Source: Sabellastarte sp. h YS-2021 (taxonomy: Eukaryota > Annelida > Polychaeta > Sabellida > Sabellidae). From it: a DNA stretch of 64,000 nucleotides. Below, one piece after another: positions 20,777 to 30,504 of the stretch. Within the stretch, counting starts at the first letter, position 1. Every line of letters starts with the position of its first letter. A model generated the notes under the pieces. That model was given only the letters and a program-made list of their open reading frames with translations, did not search any database and was not told where the DNA came from. The stretch covers positions 60,399,365 through 60,463,364 of the forward strand of contig OZ024934.1 in the NCBI GenBank assembly GCA_964017235.1. Direction: 5' to 3'. The translations under genes and the position numbers were made by a program.

Positions 20777-21234
20777 CTGGAAATACAGATGACAGAGAGC
20801 ATGTCACTGGGTAAGCCATGTCACGAACATCGGTGGGGTGTGAATACCATTTTTTTGCTCAGACAAAACTGAGGCATCAGCATTTAATAGGAGGGTATTC
20901 AAATATACAGGTTTAATGTTTTACAATTAAGAGATTTTATAATGAAAGCATTCCTGCACATGAATATTCAGAATCCTATCTAAAGGTACAATTTCTGTGG
21001 CACTCTCCAGGATTGAAACTTACTGTAAAATACAGAATCAAACAGTCTAACTGCTACACAATAGAGCTTAACCAGAGTAAATAATGGTAAAATTGTGAAT
21101 ATTTGAGACAATATTTTCTTAAATAATAGTTTATCTTGCATTAAAATGCAAGTGTAATGTATCTGGTTCATAAAGTATACCATCTCTAAAACTGACATCA
21201 AACCTTGTGCAAGTGAGATCAGGACTGGACATAC
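20777..21234. other. Intron between exons 7 and 8
   Basis: AT-rich, with no repeat or gene recognised. Confidence 0.5.
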
Positions 21235-21368
21235 CTTTTCCCCTGGCATCCAGACAGGATCCTTGTCCGAGTCATAATCCTTCTCCTCCTCAGACTCAAA
21301 GAAATCCCCAGCACTGGAGTAGTCGGACAGGTCCACATACACAGACTTCTTCTTTTTCTTCTTACCCT
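21235..21368 (-). CDS. Host gene exon 7, acidic block
   Basis: A 134-nt exon with acceptor TTTGCAG and donor GAAAAG|GTATGT; it enters in phase 1 and leaves in phase 0. It encodes a lysine run (GKKKKKS) followed by VYVDLSDYSSAGDFFESE and an acidic stretch ending DPVWMPGEK. The DLSDYSSAGDFF segment looks well conserved and structured compared with the rest of the protein. It directly follows the basic coiled segment of the previous exon. Confidence 0.75.
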
Positions 21369-21644
21369 CTGCAAATTATCACAAATGCAATGAAAAAATC
21401 TCTAGACTGTGATGTCCAGCTTTACTACGTCAGAAATTATTGAAGTTGGAAGAAATTGCTGAGTAAAACTGGTTATAAATAAAATTGTGAGAATATATCT
21501 GAACGGATCTCATTTTCAGATCTGCCAGTACAAGATAAAATTTAATACACAAGGAGAAGAGCTATTCATTATTGCAAAAATTCAGTTCTTGGTAAAATAA
21601 TTACAATGGGTTCAGGTTTATTTAAAGTAATATCATAACTATAA
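21369..21644. other. Intron segment
   Basis: AT-rich. Nothing is recognised before the nested elements that follow. Confidence 0.4.
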
Positions 21645-22455
21645 ACTAGATATTGCATCTCGACATAGTGTATCCCCGGATGGGACATGGTTGAAGCGTG
21701 ACATACAGAGTATTATGTTTTCAGTAATTTTGGGGAAGATTACAGATCACTGGCAACTTAAGAAAAACTAGACCTAGCGCATCGGAGAACCAATGCAAAT
21801 TGTATAAGAAAACTCACCAAAGCCAATCAACCATCGCTTAACCTTGAAGGAGGAGCCGAAGGTGAAATCTGACCACATCAAAAGAGTCTTAGCCCATGAT
21901 TTTATATAGGTTGGTGTGACACTGCAAACCTCTAGGAACAGGAACTAGATATTGCGTCTCGACACAGTGTATCCCCGTACAGGACATAGTTGAAGCATGG
22001 CATAGAGTATTATGTTTTCATGCTTTCAGTGTGAAAATATATCCAAAAAGACCAAAAATGGCCTCAGTGAGGTACTTTGGTGGTCTGTGGATGACCTTCA
22101 ATGAAGAGCTTCAAGGTCAAATTTCTGCATGCTTACAGGGGACATATATATGTATTATATATACCAGCCATAGGATGATCTAATTTTCTGCACATGAGAA
22201 CTGGGCCAAAATGTGAAAAAATGGCCAAAATCTGACCTTTAAGAGGCCACCAGTGACCTTGAAATTGAAGGTCAAGGTCACAAAACAATAGTGTTCATGG
22301 CATTGCCCATATATACCCACATACCAAATTCGAAAGGTCTAACTAAAATTTTTTAAGTTATCGCGTCCGAATTGAAATCTCTGCAGCGGCGGCAGCGGCA
22401 TGACCGTACTGAATCATAAGTATCCCCGACTTTCGTCCAGGGACACAATAATAAA
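21645..22455. mobile_element. Nested family H and C element ends
   Basis: A family H left end (AACTAGATATTGCATCTCGAC then GTATCCCCGG, about 21648-21765) is cut by a family C start (AACTAGACCTAGCGCATCGG with a GCATCGG-AGAA-CCAATGC hairpin, 21770) holding one C monomer. A second H left end follows at about 21948 (AACTAGATATTGCGTCTCGAC). The H copy then runs to a right end with a GCGGCGGCAGCGGC tract and a hairpin at about 22421-22446 (GTATCCCCGAC/GTCCAGGGAC). The second H copy, at about 510 bp with no tandem array, is the shortest apparently complete example of the design. Confidence 0.6.
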
Positions 22456-22547
22456 TTATTTAAATGCACTAAAAATAATCCTGTATTTTAAATACCCCCC
22501 AGAGCCCTGATAAAGTTATAACCAAAACTCGAGTATGCTGTCAATAC

Positions 22548-22671
22548 TTTTCTCAAGCCTTGCTTTTCTCTTCTCCTCCACCTTCTCCTTGGCCTTTCTG
22601 GATGACCGCTGTCTGGTCACAGGAGGAGGACTGTGGTCAGATGCTCCCTCCTCATCCGCTACATGCACAAC
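22548..22671 (-). CDS. Host gene exon 6, basic helical segment
   Basis: A 124-nt exon: acceptor CTATTCCAG, phase 0 in and phase 1 out. I chose the donor GAGAAAA|GTATTG because it is the only nearby GT that fits the phase of the next exon (joining A to AG as Lys). Two downstream GTs (GA|GTTTTG and TG|GTTATA) give phase 2. It encodes VVHVADEEGASDHSPPPVTR followed by a Lys/Arg/Glu-rich stretch (KAKEKVEEKRKARLEK) likely to form a charged helix. The donor is weak, so the exon end is the least certain of the set. Confidence 0.65.
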
Positions 22672-22714
22672 CTGGAATAGAGGAACAATTCCCAAAATAC
22701 ATATCACCACATGT

Positions 22715-23005
22715 AAGTGTGATCAAAATGCTTTCACAAGCCACAATGCAACTAACATATATACATCTCATCATCATGTTTTCACAAGTGAAAACACAAG
22801 TCACACCTCATTAAAATGTCTTCACAAATCACAATACAACTCACTTCCATCGAAGCACCTTCTCGAATCATGAAGCCAAATCAGATCTCATCACAATGTC
22901 TTCAACAACCCGACTAACATCTCATTAAAATACCTTCACAAATAATGATACAAGTTATATTTCGTGAAAATACCTTCACAAATTACAACACACATTTGAT
23001 CAGCC
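22715..23005. repeat. Degenerate minisatellite, ~40-60 bp units
   Basis: Repeated phrases such as CTCATTAAAAT, TTCACAAATCACAATACAACTCA and CCTTCACAAAT recur about six times upstream (gene sense) of exon 6. No coding potential is apparent. Confidence 0.5.
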
Positions 23006-23189
23006 AGAGAGCTTAAACTTGCACAGTATATCCTGCATAAAAAATAAAAAAATGTACTTATTTTGTTTAAAATCTCACTTTCTATTTTTAAAAAAAATTA
23101 TGAAAAAGGTAAAATAAAATTAGACCTTGGATGTATCTGTTGCTAAATGGCCATTAAACGACCATTACACAAAGAAAGTCTCGAAATTG

Positions 23190-25135
23190 TTCAATCTCAA
23201 ACAGTTTTCAAGAAAGATCAACATTTTCAATTTCTGCCAAAATTCAAGGTGGTGGCCAGAATTCAGAAAATTCAAAATTTTTCAGAGGCTTTCAATAAAC
23301 AGTCTGTACTGTGGAAGTTTAAGATGGTGGCCATCTTGTTTTCCGAAGTGGTGCCAATTTCAAAAGCAACCTAGCCTAGGTGGTGCCCTACCACCCTGTC
23401 AAGATTCAAATCAATCGGACAAAGTGTCTGAGTTATAGTCTGGAAACGGAATTTCAAGTGACAGCCATCTTTTTTTTTTCAAAATGGTGCCAATTTCGAA
23501 AGCAATCTAACTAATTTGGTTCCCTACCACCCTGTTAAGTTTTAGATTGATTGGCGAAAGTCCTGAAAACAAAATATTTACGGACAGACAGACGGACAAA
23601 TGGACGTCTGACACATCAAACAGGTGGGTTTTTTATATGCAACTCGCCCCAAAATGCTATTTTGCAGTGGAACACCATGTAAACACACAAAAATGTCTAA
23701 AAACTAATTTAGAGAGGTGTTCTATGTGTTTATTCTTTATTTTCAGGTATTTCAAATTTTTAAGCGGAGATCAGTTTTTGGCGGCCACATTTGTTTTTAT
23801 TTACAGAAGTTAAGCCCACTCACATATAGACTTAAGTCTAAACATAAGACTAAACCAAAGCTTAGAATTATCATCATTATCAGATCCACTAAGCCACACC
23901 ACAGACTTAGTTGAGCGTAAGACAAAAGTTTTCATTAAAGTTTTAACTCCTTTTGAAAAACCGTACCAGGGTTTCTAAAATTTGCCCAAAATGACTCTCT
24001 CTAATGGTGTTTCAAGATAAGCAACATTTTCCATTTCCGCCAAAATTCAAGATAGTGGTTGTAATTTTAAAAATTCAAAATTTTTCAGAGATATTAAAGT
24101 AGTAGGTACTGTTACCCTGGAGGTCCAAAATTTACTGAAAATTGTTACCTCCGCCAAGGAGGTTATGTTTTCACCTGGGTTTGTCCGTCTGTTTGTTTGT
24201 GAACAACATAACTCAAAAACTTATGGATGGATTTTGATAAGATTTTCAGGATATGTCCAAAATGATAAAAGGAAGAAATTATTAGATTTTGGGAGTGATT
24301 CGGATCACTGTCTGGATCTTCTGGATCCATGAAATTTAATGTTTAAAGAAAGATAGCTCAAAAAATTATGGAGGGATTTTGATGAAATTTTCAGGATATG
24401 GAGAAATTGGTAAAGGAAGAAGTGATTAGATTTTGGGAGTGATCCAGATCACCCTCTGGATCTTCTGGATCCCTGAATTCTTTAAAGGAAGACAATTCGA
24501 AAAGTTATGGACGGATTCCGATGAAGCACAGGAATTTTTTTATGGAGTAGACAGCGTTGGGGGACTGAGCTGCCTTGGCGGAGATCTGCGCTCTCTGAGT
24601 GCTCTTGTTCTATCTGTAATGGTTTTCAAGATAAATGATATTTCGATTTCTGTCAAAATTTAAGATATTGGAAATATTCCAAAAGTTTCAGAGATGCTAA
24701 AGAATTATATCTGGTCTAATCTGGGTGTCTAAAATTGGCCCAAGATCGTTCTAGCTCTTATGTTTTTGAGATAAGCAACATTTTCGATCTCTGCCAAAAT
24801 TCTCGATGGTGGCCAAAATTTTGAAAATTCAAAGTTTTTCACAGACTTTCAATAAATAGTCCTCAGTACTCCCAAATTTGATTTAATCATTTTATCTCTA
24901 ATGGTTTTTTGACAAAAACAACATTTTCGATTTCAACCAAAATTCATTATAAACTAATTGAAAAAAATTGAATGTTGTGAGTTGAATGTTGTGACTCTGT
25001 AAATTTATTTTCATTTTATCTCTAATGGTTTTTGACAAAAACAACATTTTCGATTTCAACCAAAATTCATTATAAACTAAGTGAAAAAATTCGGAGTTGA
25101 ATGTTGTGACTCTGTAAATTTATTTTCTTTTAGCA
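23190..25135. repeat. Degenerate tandem array (family I), with an insertion
   Basis: Diverged units share GATAA(G/A)CAACATTTTCGATTTC, CCAAAATTCAAGATGGTGGCC, AAAATTCAAAATTTTTCAGAG and TTTCAATAAA. The last two units (about 24890-25015 and 25016-25135) are a nearly exact direct repeat of about 118 bp. Phrases such as GGTCCAAAATTTGC and TCTCTAATGG link it to the F arrays and to 33104-33320. It is interrupted at 24146-24609. Confidence 0.6.
24146..24609. mobile_element. CCTCCGCCAAGGAGG element
   Basis: It starts with ACCTCCGCCAAGGAGGTTAT and ends with CTTGGCGGAGATCTGCGCTCTC near 24590. A short dispersed element with these ends (GGTTTGTCCGTCTGTTTGTT inside, CTGCCTTGGCGGAG at the end) is familiar from many marine invertebrate genomes. 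It contains a repeated internal segment (TTATGGA(T/G)GGATTTTGAT with AGGAAGA and GATCTTCTGGATCC). It lies inside array I: the flanks GAAAATTG and TTCTATCTGTAATGG match a continuous I unit, and TTGTT appears at both edges. Confidence 0.65.
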
Positions 25136-25517
25136 AGTGTATTCAATAAAACAGTGAAACACATTTATATGGTATTCCCAATCCGAAAAAATCCTCTATC
25201 CAAAAGCAAACAAATTATGGTGATTAGTAAGGCTGCAAGCGAGCCCGAAAATGCGCCTCGATTCCTTGTTTTGGAAGAACCGATTCGGACTCAGTTAATC
25301 GCTTGATTATCGCCTATAAGCTTCATCATATTTTGACATATTACACCTTATAAAATGATTAAAATACACACAATAGGAAAGAATGTTGATATTTCATGGA
25401 ATTTGGGAATAAAGAAGCATTTACAATGCAAAATACAGGAAACTTTAACCATCTTTATATTGTGAGATTTGAGGCGTCTTCGAAATATGTTACATTAAAA
25501 TGCTGTCTTATAAAATA
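25136..25517. other. Unique intron sequence
   Basis: AT-rich. Nothing is recognised. Confidence 0.4.
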
Positions 25518-27526
25518 GCATCAGAGATGCCCGTACCCCACAGCCTAGGGAAATATTTTCAACACCATGAGATACAGAAGCACTGTACCAGTACAAAGTT
25601 CAGGATACTTTCAGAGCACTGTCAGTTATATAAAGTTCCAAAAAATGTTTAAATGCAGAAATAATGTTTAAAAGAAAGATAATGCATGTAAAGATGGAGT
25701 ATTAAAACAAGTCAATTCAATAACAAGATGCCAGCATTAATCAGTAAACTAAAATTCAACATTCTTTATCTACATCTGCATGGCCGAATTATGGTTTAGA
25801 TGTTATGAATATTACCATGCATACAGAAGTGGTAATACATTTAATGAAAGCTTATGTGTGGTGTTGGAGCAAAATCTGTGGCTCACTTGATGAAATTCTA
25901 TCTCTTACAATGGGAAGTTATGAAAGTAAAATTCTTAATAAATTCTAATATGAATTAACAGTGCTTAATCTGCATCAAAAGACAGACCCAAAGGTGCAAC
26001 AAGATTTTAAAGGTCAAGGTCACTACGACAAGGTCAAAGGTCAAATTAAGGTCACACCATGATAATACACACCTGTGGCCCCTGACCAATGTCCCTACCA
26101 AGTATCAACTTCCTACACCTTACGGTTTCCGAGATATAGCCCGGACAAGATTTTATAGGTCAAGGTCACTACGGCAAGGTCAAAGGTCAAATCAAGGTCA
26201 GATCATGACGTTGCACAGCTACACCCCCTAACCAATGTCTCTACTAAGTATCAACTTCCTACACCTTACGGTTTCTGAGATATAGCCTGGACAAGATTTT
26301 ATAGGTCAAGGTCACTATAGCAAGGTCAAATCCTGATCAGACCATGACGTTGCACACCTACACCCCCTAACCAATGTCCCTGTCAAATATCAACTTCCTA
26401 CACCTTACAGTTTCCGAGATATAGCCCGGACAAGATTTTATAGGTCAAGGTCACTACGGCAAGGTCAAAGGTCAAATCAAGATCACACCATGACGTTGCA
26501 CAACTACACCCCCTAACCAATGTCCCTACCAAGTATCAACTTCCTACACCTTATGGTTTCTGAGATATAGCCCGGACAAGATTTTCAAACTTAAGGTCAC
26601 TACGACAAGGTCAAAGGTCAAATCAAGGTCACACCATGATGTTGCACAACTACACCCCATAACCAATATCCCTACCACGTATCAACTTCCTACACCTTAC
26701 AGTTTCCGAGATATAGCCCGGACAAGATTTTATAGGTCAAGGTCACTACGGCAAGGTCAAAGGTCAAATCAAGGTCAGACCATGACGTTGCACAACTACA
26801 CCCCCTAACCAATGTCCCTACCAAGTATCAACTTCCTACACCTTACGGTTTCTGAGATATAGCCCGGACAAGATTTTCAAACTCAAGGTCACTACGGCAA
26901 GGTCAAAGGTCAAATCAAGGTCAGACCATGACGTTGCACAACTACACCCCCTAACCAATGTCCCTACCATATATCAACTTCCTACACCTTACAGTTTCTG
27001 AGATATAGCCCGGACAAGATTTTATACGTCAAGGTCACTACGGCAAGGTCAAAGGTCAAATCAAGGTCACTCCATGACGTTGGACACCTACACCCCCTAA
27101 GCAATATCCCTACCAAGTATCAACTTCCTACACCTTACAGTTTCCGAGATATAGCCCGGATAAGATTTTATAGGCCAAGGTCACTACGGAAAGGTCAAAG
27201 GTCAAATAAAGGTCACACCATGACGTTGCACAACTACACCCCCTAACCAATGTCCCTACCAAGTATCAACTTCCTACACCTTACGGTTTCCGAGATATAG
27301 CCCGGACAAGATTTTCAAACTCAAGGTCAAAGGTCAAATCAAGGTCAGACCATGACGTTGCACACGTACACCCCCTAACCAATGTCCCTACCAAGTATCA
27401 ACTTCCTACACCTTATGGTTTCTGAGATACAGCCTGCACAAACTTTTTCCCGCCGTCCGCCCGCCCGCCCATCCGGACACCATAGGTGAAAACAATACCC
27501 TGACAGCCCTTAAGGGCTGTGGGGTA
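25518..27526. mobile_element. Family B array element, copy 2 (complete)
   Basis: The left hairpin GCATCAGAGATGC (25518-25530) is followed by GTACCCCACAGCC. A unique leader of about 450 bp includes GAAGTGGTAATACATTTAATG. About ten monomers of 146 bp follow (25985-27430), then a CCGCCGTCCGCCCGCCCGCC tract, and the right hairpin (27499-27525) ending GGGCTGTGGGGTAAAA, the inverse of the left motif. Each monomer carries AAGGTCAAAGGTCAAATCAA. No ORF spans it. It sits between exons 5 and 6 of the host gene. Confidence 0.8.
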
Positions 27527-27861
27527 AAAAGCACTATTACACACACATTTAATGTTTGCAAATGTTTAAAAATAAAAACTGAAAACGAAAACCGCTTATA
27601 TTGGAAGAATATATAAATATATTCATTAAATATAAAGAAAAATCAAATTTTGTAGCAGTTTTTGTGTCTATTTTTAGTTGTTTTTGAAGACCTGGTTCAC
27701 TTTCTTGACTTGAGTTTAGTCACTGAATCATTTTGTTTCCAAGTAACCAAAGAATCCTTGCAGCCCTAGTTATTATCCAATTACTGCATATTTTAATTTA
27801 GTCTGTTTAAATATGTGAAGCACTAATGTACAAATAAACATCCAATCACTACATTTCTCAC
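27527..27861. other. Unique intron sequence
   Basis: AT-rich. No repeat is recognised. It adjoins the donor of the large exon. Confidence 0.4.
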
Positions 27862-29992
27862 CTCAGCATAGTAATCCTCCATACTACCTCTTCTGCTGTG
27901 CTTTGACTTGAGTTTCTTGTGGTTCACTGAGTCAATGTTTTTGGATGTTTTAGGAGATTTTTGTGAGGATGTACCAGGTATTTTGATGTCAGACATCTTT
28001 ATTTTGAGTCTTAAGGGGCTTCTTTCTTCTTGTTTACTTGTTACAGGACTGGTTTGCAAGAAGGACTTGTAGCGTTTCTCTGTTTTCTCTTCACCCAGTT
28101 CAGATATCACCCCTTCAACAGTTTGATTAAGTTTTACAGATGAACTTCCTTGTGAAGAATCTTCATTATCTGAGAATGTCACAGGTTTTATTTTCATTTC
28201 GGAAGAAAGGGACTTTGATTCATTGGATAACTTTTCTAAAATAGGCGTCTGCTTTTTTGGCTTAGGCCTTGGAGGCTCAGGAATATACTTTGGTAACTCA
28301 GGCTTATGAGTGATTGAACTGTTTGTAACACTTGATAATGTCTCCTGTTTATTTCCTTGCAGAAAACTAAGAAAGGAACTTTGAAAGGAGGAATCTTTAC
28401 TGGCTAGTTTTGGTCTATGCTGAGTTTCTGAACTTTTATTACTGCTGGTTGCTAAGTGGCCAAATTCTTCATCCATCTCTGCTTCTTGCGGCTGACATTT
28501 GAGCTCTGCCTTTGTTTTCTGCTTGGGTCGCTTTGCTTCCACTGAGGACATCTCCAGCCCCGCATTGTCCTCTGCTGTGTTGCTTGCTATGTGAGACACC
28601 AGCTGGGTAGGGTCCTGTTTAAGTGGGGCCATCACATTGCCATCTTGCCCTTCCTCCATGTACTGACTGCGGTTCTCATTCATATTCATTAGGATTGACT
28701 CCTGTTCACTCTTTAGATCGGGTGAGGCCATCATTCCCAGCATGCCTTGGGCCACATTTACCTGCAGCATGGCCTCATCGCTATACTGGTTTACTCCGTA
28801 TGTATCCACCAGGGAGCTGTAGGCAGGCATGTTTATATCTGCCATCATGGGGTTTCCTGGATGAGTTTCACTTCCTGAGTGAAGCATTCCACTCATACTC
28901 TGCTGCATAGTAACTTCTGGCTGTGAAGTCATCTGCATACTGGGCACCTGTTTGGGCAGATGTTGACCGTCTGTAGACATCTGCAGACAGCCAGTCATCT
29001 GCTGCATACTTTCTTCCTCCTTTTTGGATTTCTTGCTTTTGCCAACACGTGTGCCCCCTCTGCCGCCACCCCGGCGGCCACCCCTCTTGGACTTTGTCGT
29101 AGAGTCTGCCTGTGCTCTGACTGGCCCTGATGGCACTTGTTGCACAGTGGAGGTTGGGCTTGCCACTGGTATTGGTGAATTGCTGTGCACTGGTGGTGAG
29201 GGGATCTTCATGGAGAGCATGGCGTTGTGATTGTGAGATGTGCTGACTTTGACTTGATTTTCAGCGTGAATGCTTTCAAGGTTGAGGGTGTTGTAGTTCA
29301 TTTGGTCAGTATTGTGTTGGGTGGCGGGACTGACTGCCTCGTAGTGGAGTGTTGCACTGGACACATGGGGATTCATGCTGTAAGCTGATGGAGCACTGCT
29401 CACAATGTATTGCCTGTTTGCCAAGGAGGGTGCATAGGAGGTGTACTTATGATGCGGGTCCTGGATGAGGCTGTTCGTCATCTGTGGGGAGTTGTGATGT
29501 GAGACATGGGGTGAGCTGAGGCCCATGTGTGGTGAGGAATCATGGGATTGGGGAGAGGGCTCGCTTGAGCTCATCATCCTGTGTAGCTGACTGGCTCCCC
29601 GAGACAAGCTCTCTTCTCCATATTTACTGCTCACATCGTGACTCCCATACTCCTGCTGAAGCAGCTTTCCCGTGTCTGGCTCCCTATAACTCTGAGTGCC
29701 TGCCTTCTGGATGAGATACCCCGGAATGTTATCTGAAGGCATGTCTGGGCACTTCTGGTGTACTGGCTCTTGGTACTTAGCCGTTGGCTCCTGGTATTTC
29801 TGAATGGGAGGTGTGGAGAACTTGGGAACTGGTTCCTGGTACTTGGAGGTGGAGCTGTAGGCTTCCGGATACTTCTGAGGTTGCGCTTGTGACTGGTGTG
29901 CTTTTGGAGGGACTGAGGGTTCCATTTGACGACGTAACAAGGCATCCATCAGCTGATCAGTTTCTGCACGATTCTTCATCTGTGAACCTGGC
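27862..29992 (-). CDS. Host gene exon 5, large low-complexity exon
   Basis: The 2131-nt exon is bounded by a TGTTTTCAG acceptor (phase 2) and GAG|GTGAGA donor (phase 0) and is open throughout its 710 codons. Early on are four imperfect KYQEP repeats. Then comes a Ser/His/Pro/Gln/Met-rich stretch like those of transcriptional cofactors. A basic patch (KRGGRRGGGRGG, then KSKKSKK) at about exon residues 297-320 could be AT-hook-like or an NLS. A Pro/Lys segment (IPEPPRPKPKKQTP) and a basic end (KLKSKHSRRGSMEDYYAE) follow. No enzymatic domain is recognised. Large disordered exons of this kind followed by a small conserved C-terminal region fit PRR12/QSER1-type proteins, but the assignment is tentative. 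Confidence 0.85.
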
Positions 29993-30504
29993 CTGAAAAC
30001 ATTACAGTATATTAATGTATTTTAAAGCATCACACTTGTTGGGAACTTTTATTTAATCAGACATCTCTGTTACAAAACGCAAGCAGTGTTTTTTGCAGGA
30101 ATTAGCACTGAATAAGACAACTCTTATTCATTCAAACTTCAATAAAAAAACTTAAGTTGTCAATAAACCAACTAAACGACAAATCTTTTTTCAAAGTGTT
30201 TCTGGTAATTTTTCAGTCAATTTAAAACACTGTGTAGCTAAATTGTATTTATTTTATCTTTTTCAAACTAAAACTTCAATGAATACCTCAATATTACACA
30301 AGAAACCAAGGGGGATTAAATTTTCAATCTCTAACTGTTTTTAACTGTCTCTAGTCAAGATTCAGATTTTTTGGTAACAAGGTGCAAGTCAAGCAAAAAG
30401 TTGTGGTCAATGCAAAAAAATTTATGAAAAAAAAATAATAATAAATAAAATGTCAAATATCTGTGACAATAAGAAAAATTAAGGAAAAAACAAGACCACT
30501 GTCG
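29993..30504. other. Unique intron sequence
   Basis: AT-rich. It contains no recognised gene or array. Confidence 0.4.

Noticed and set aside
22505-22547. Longer version of exon 6 continuing to ILEFW
   Set aside because: The available GTs there give phase 2, which does not match the next exon (phase 1).
25985-27430. Regular repeats as a CRISPR array
   Set aside because: The units are 146 bp of continuous repeated sequence with no unique spacers, and the genome is eukaryotic.
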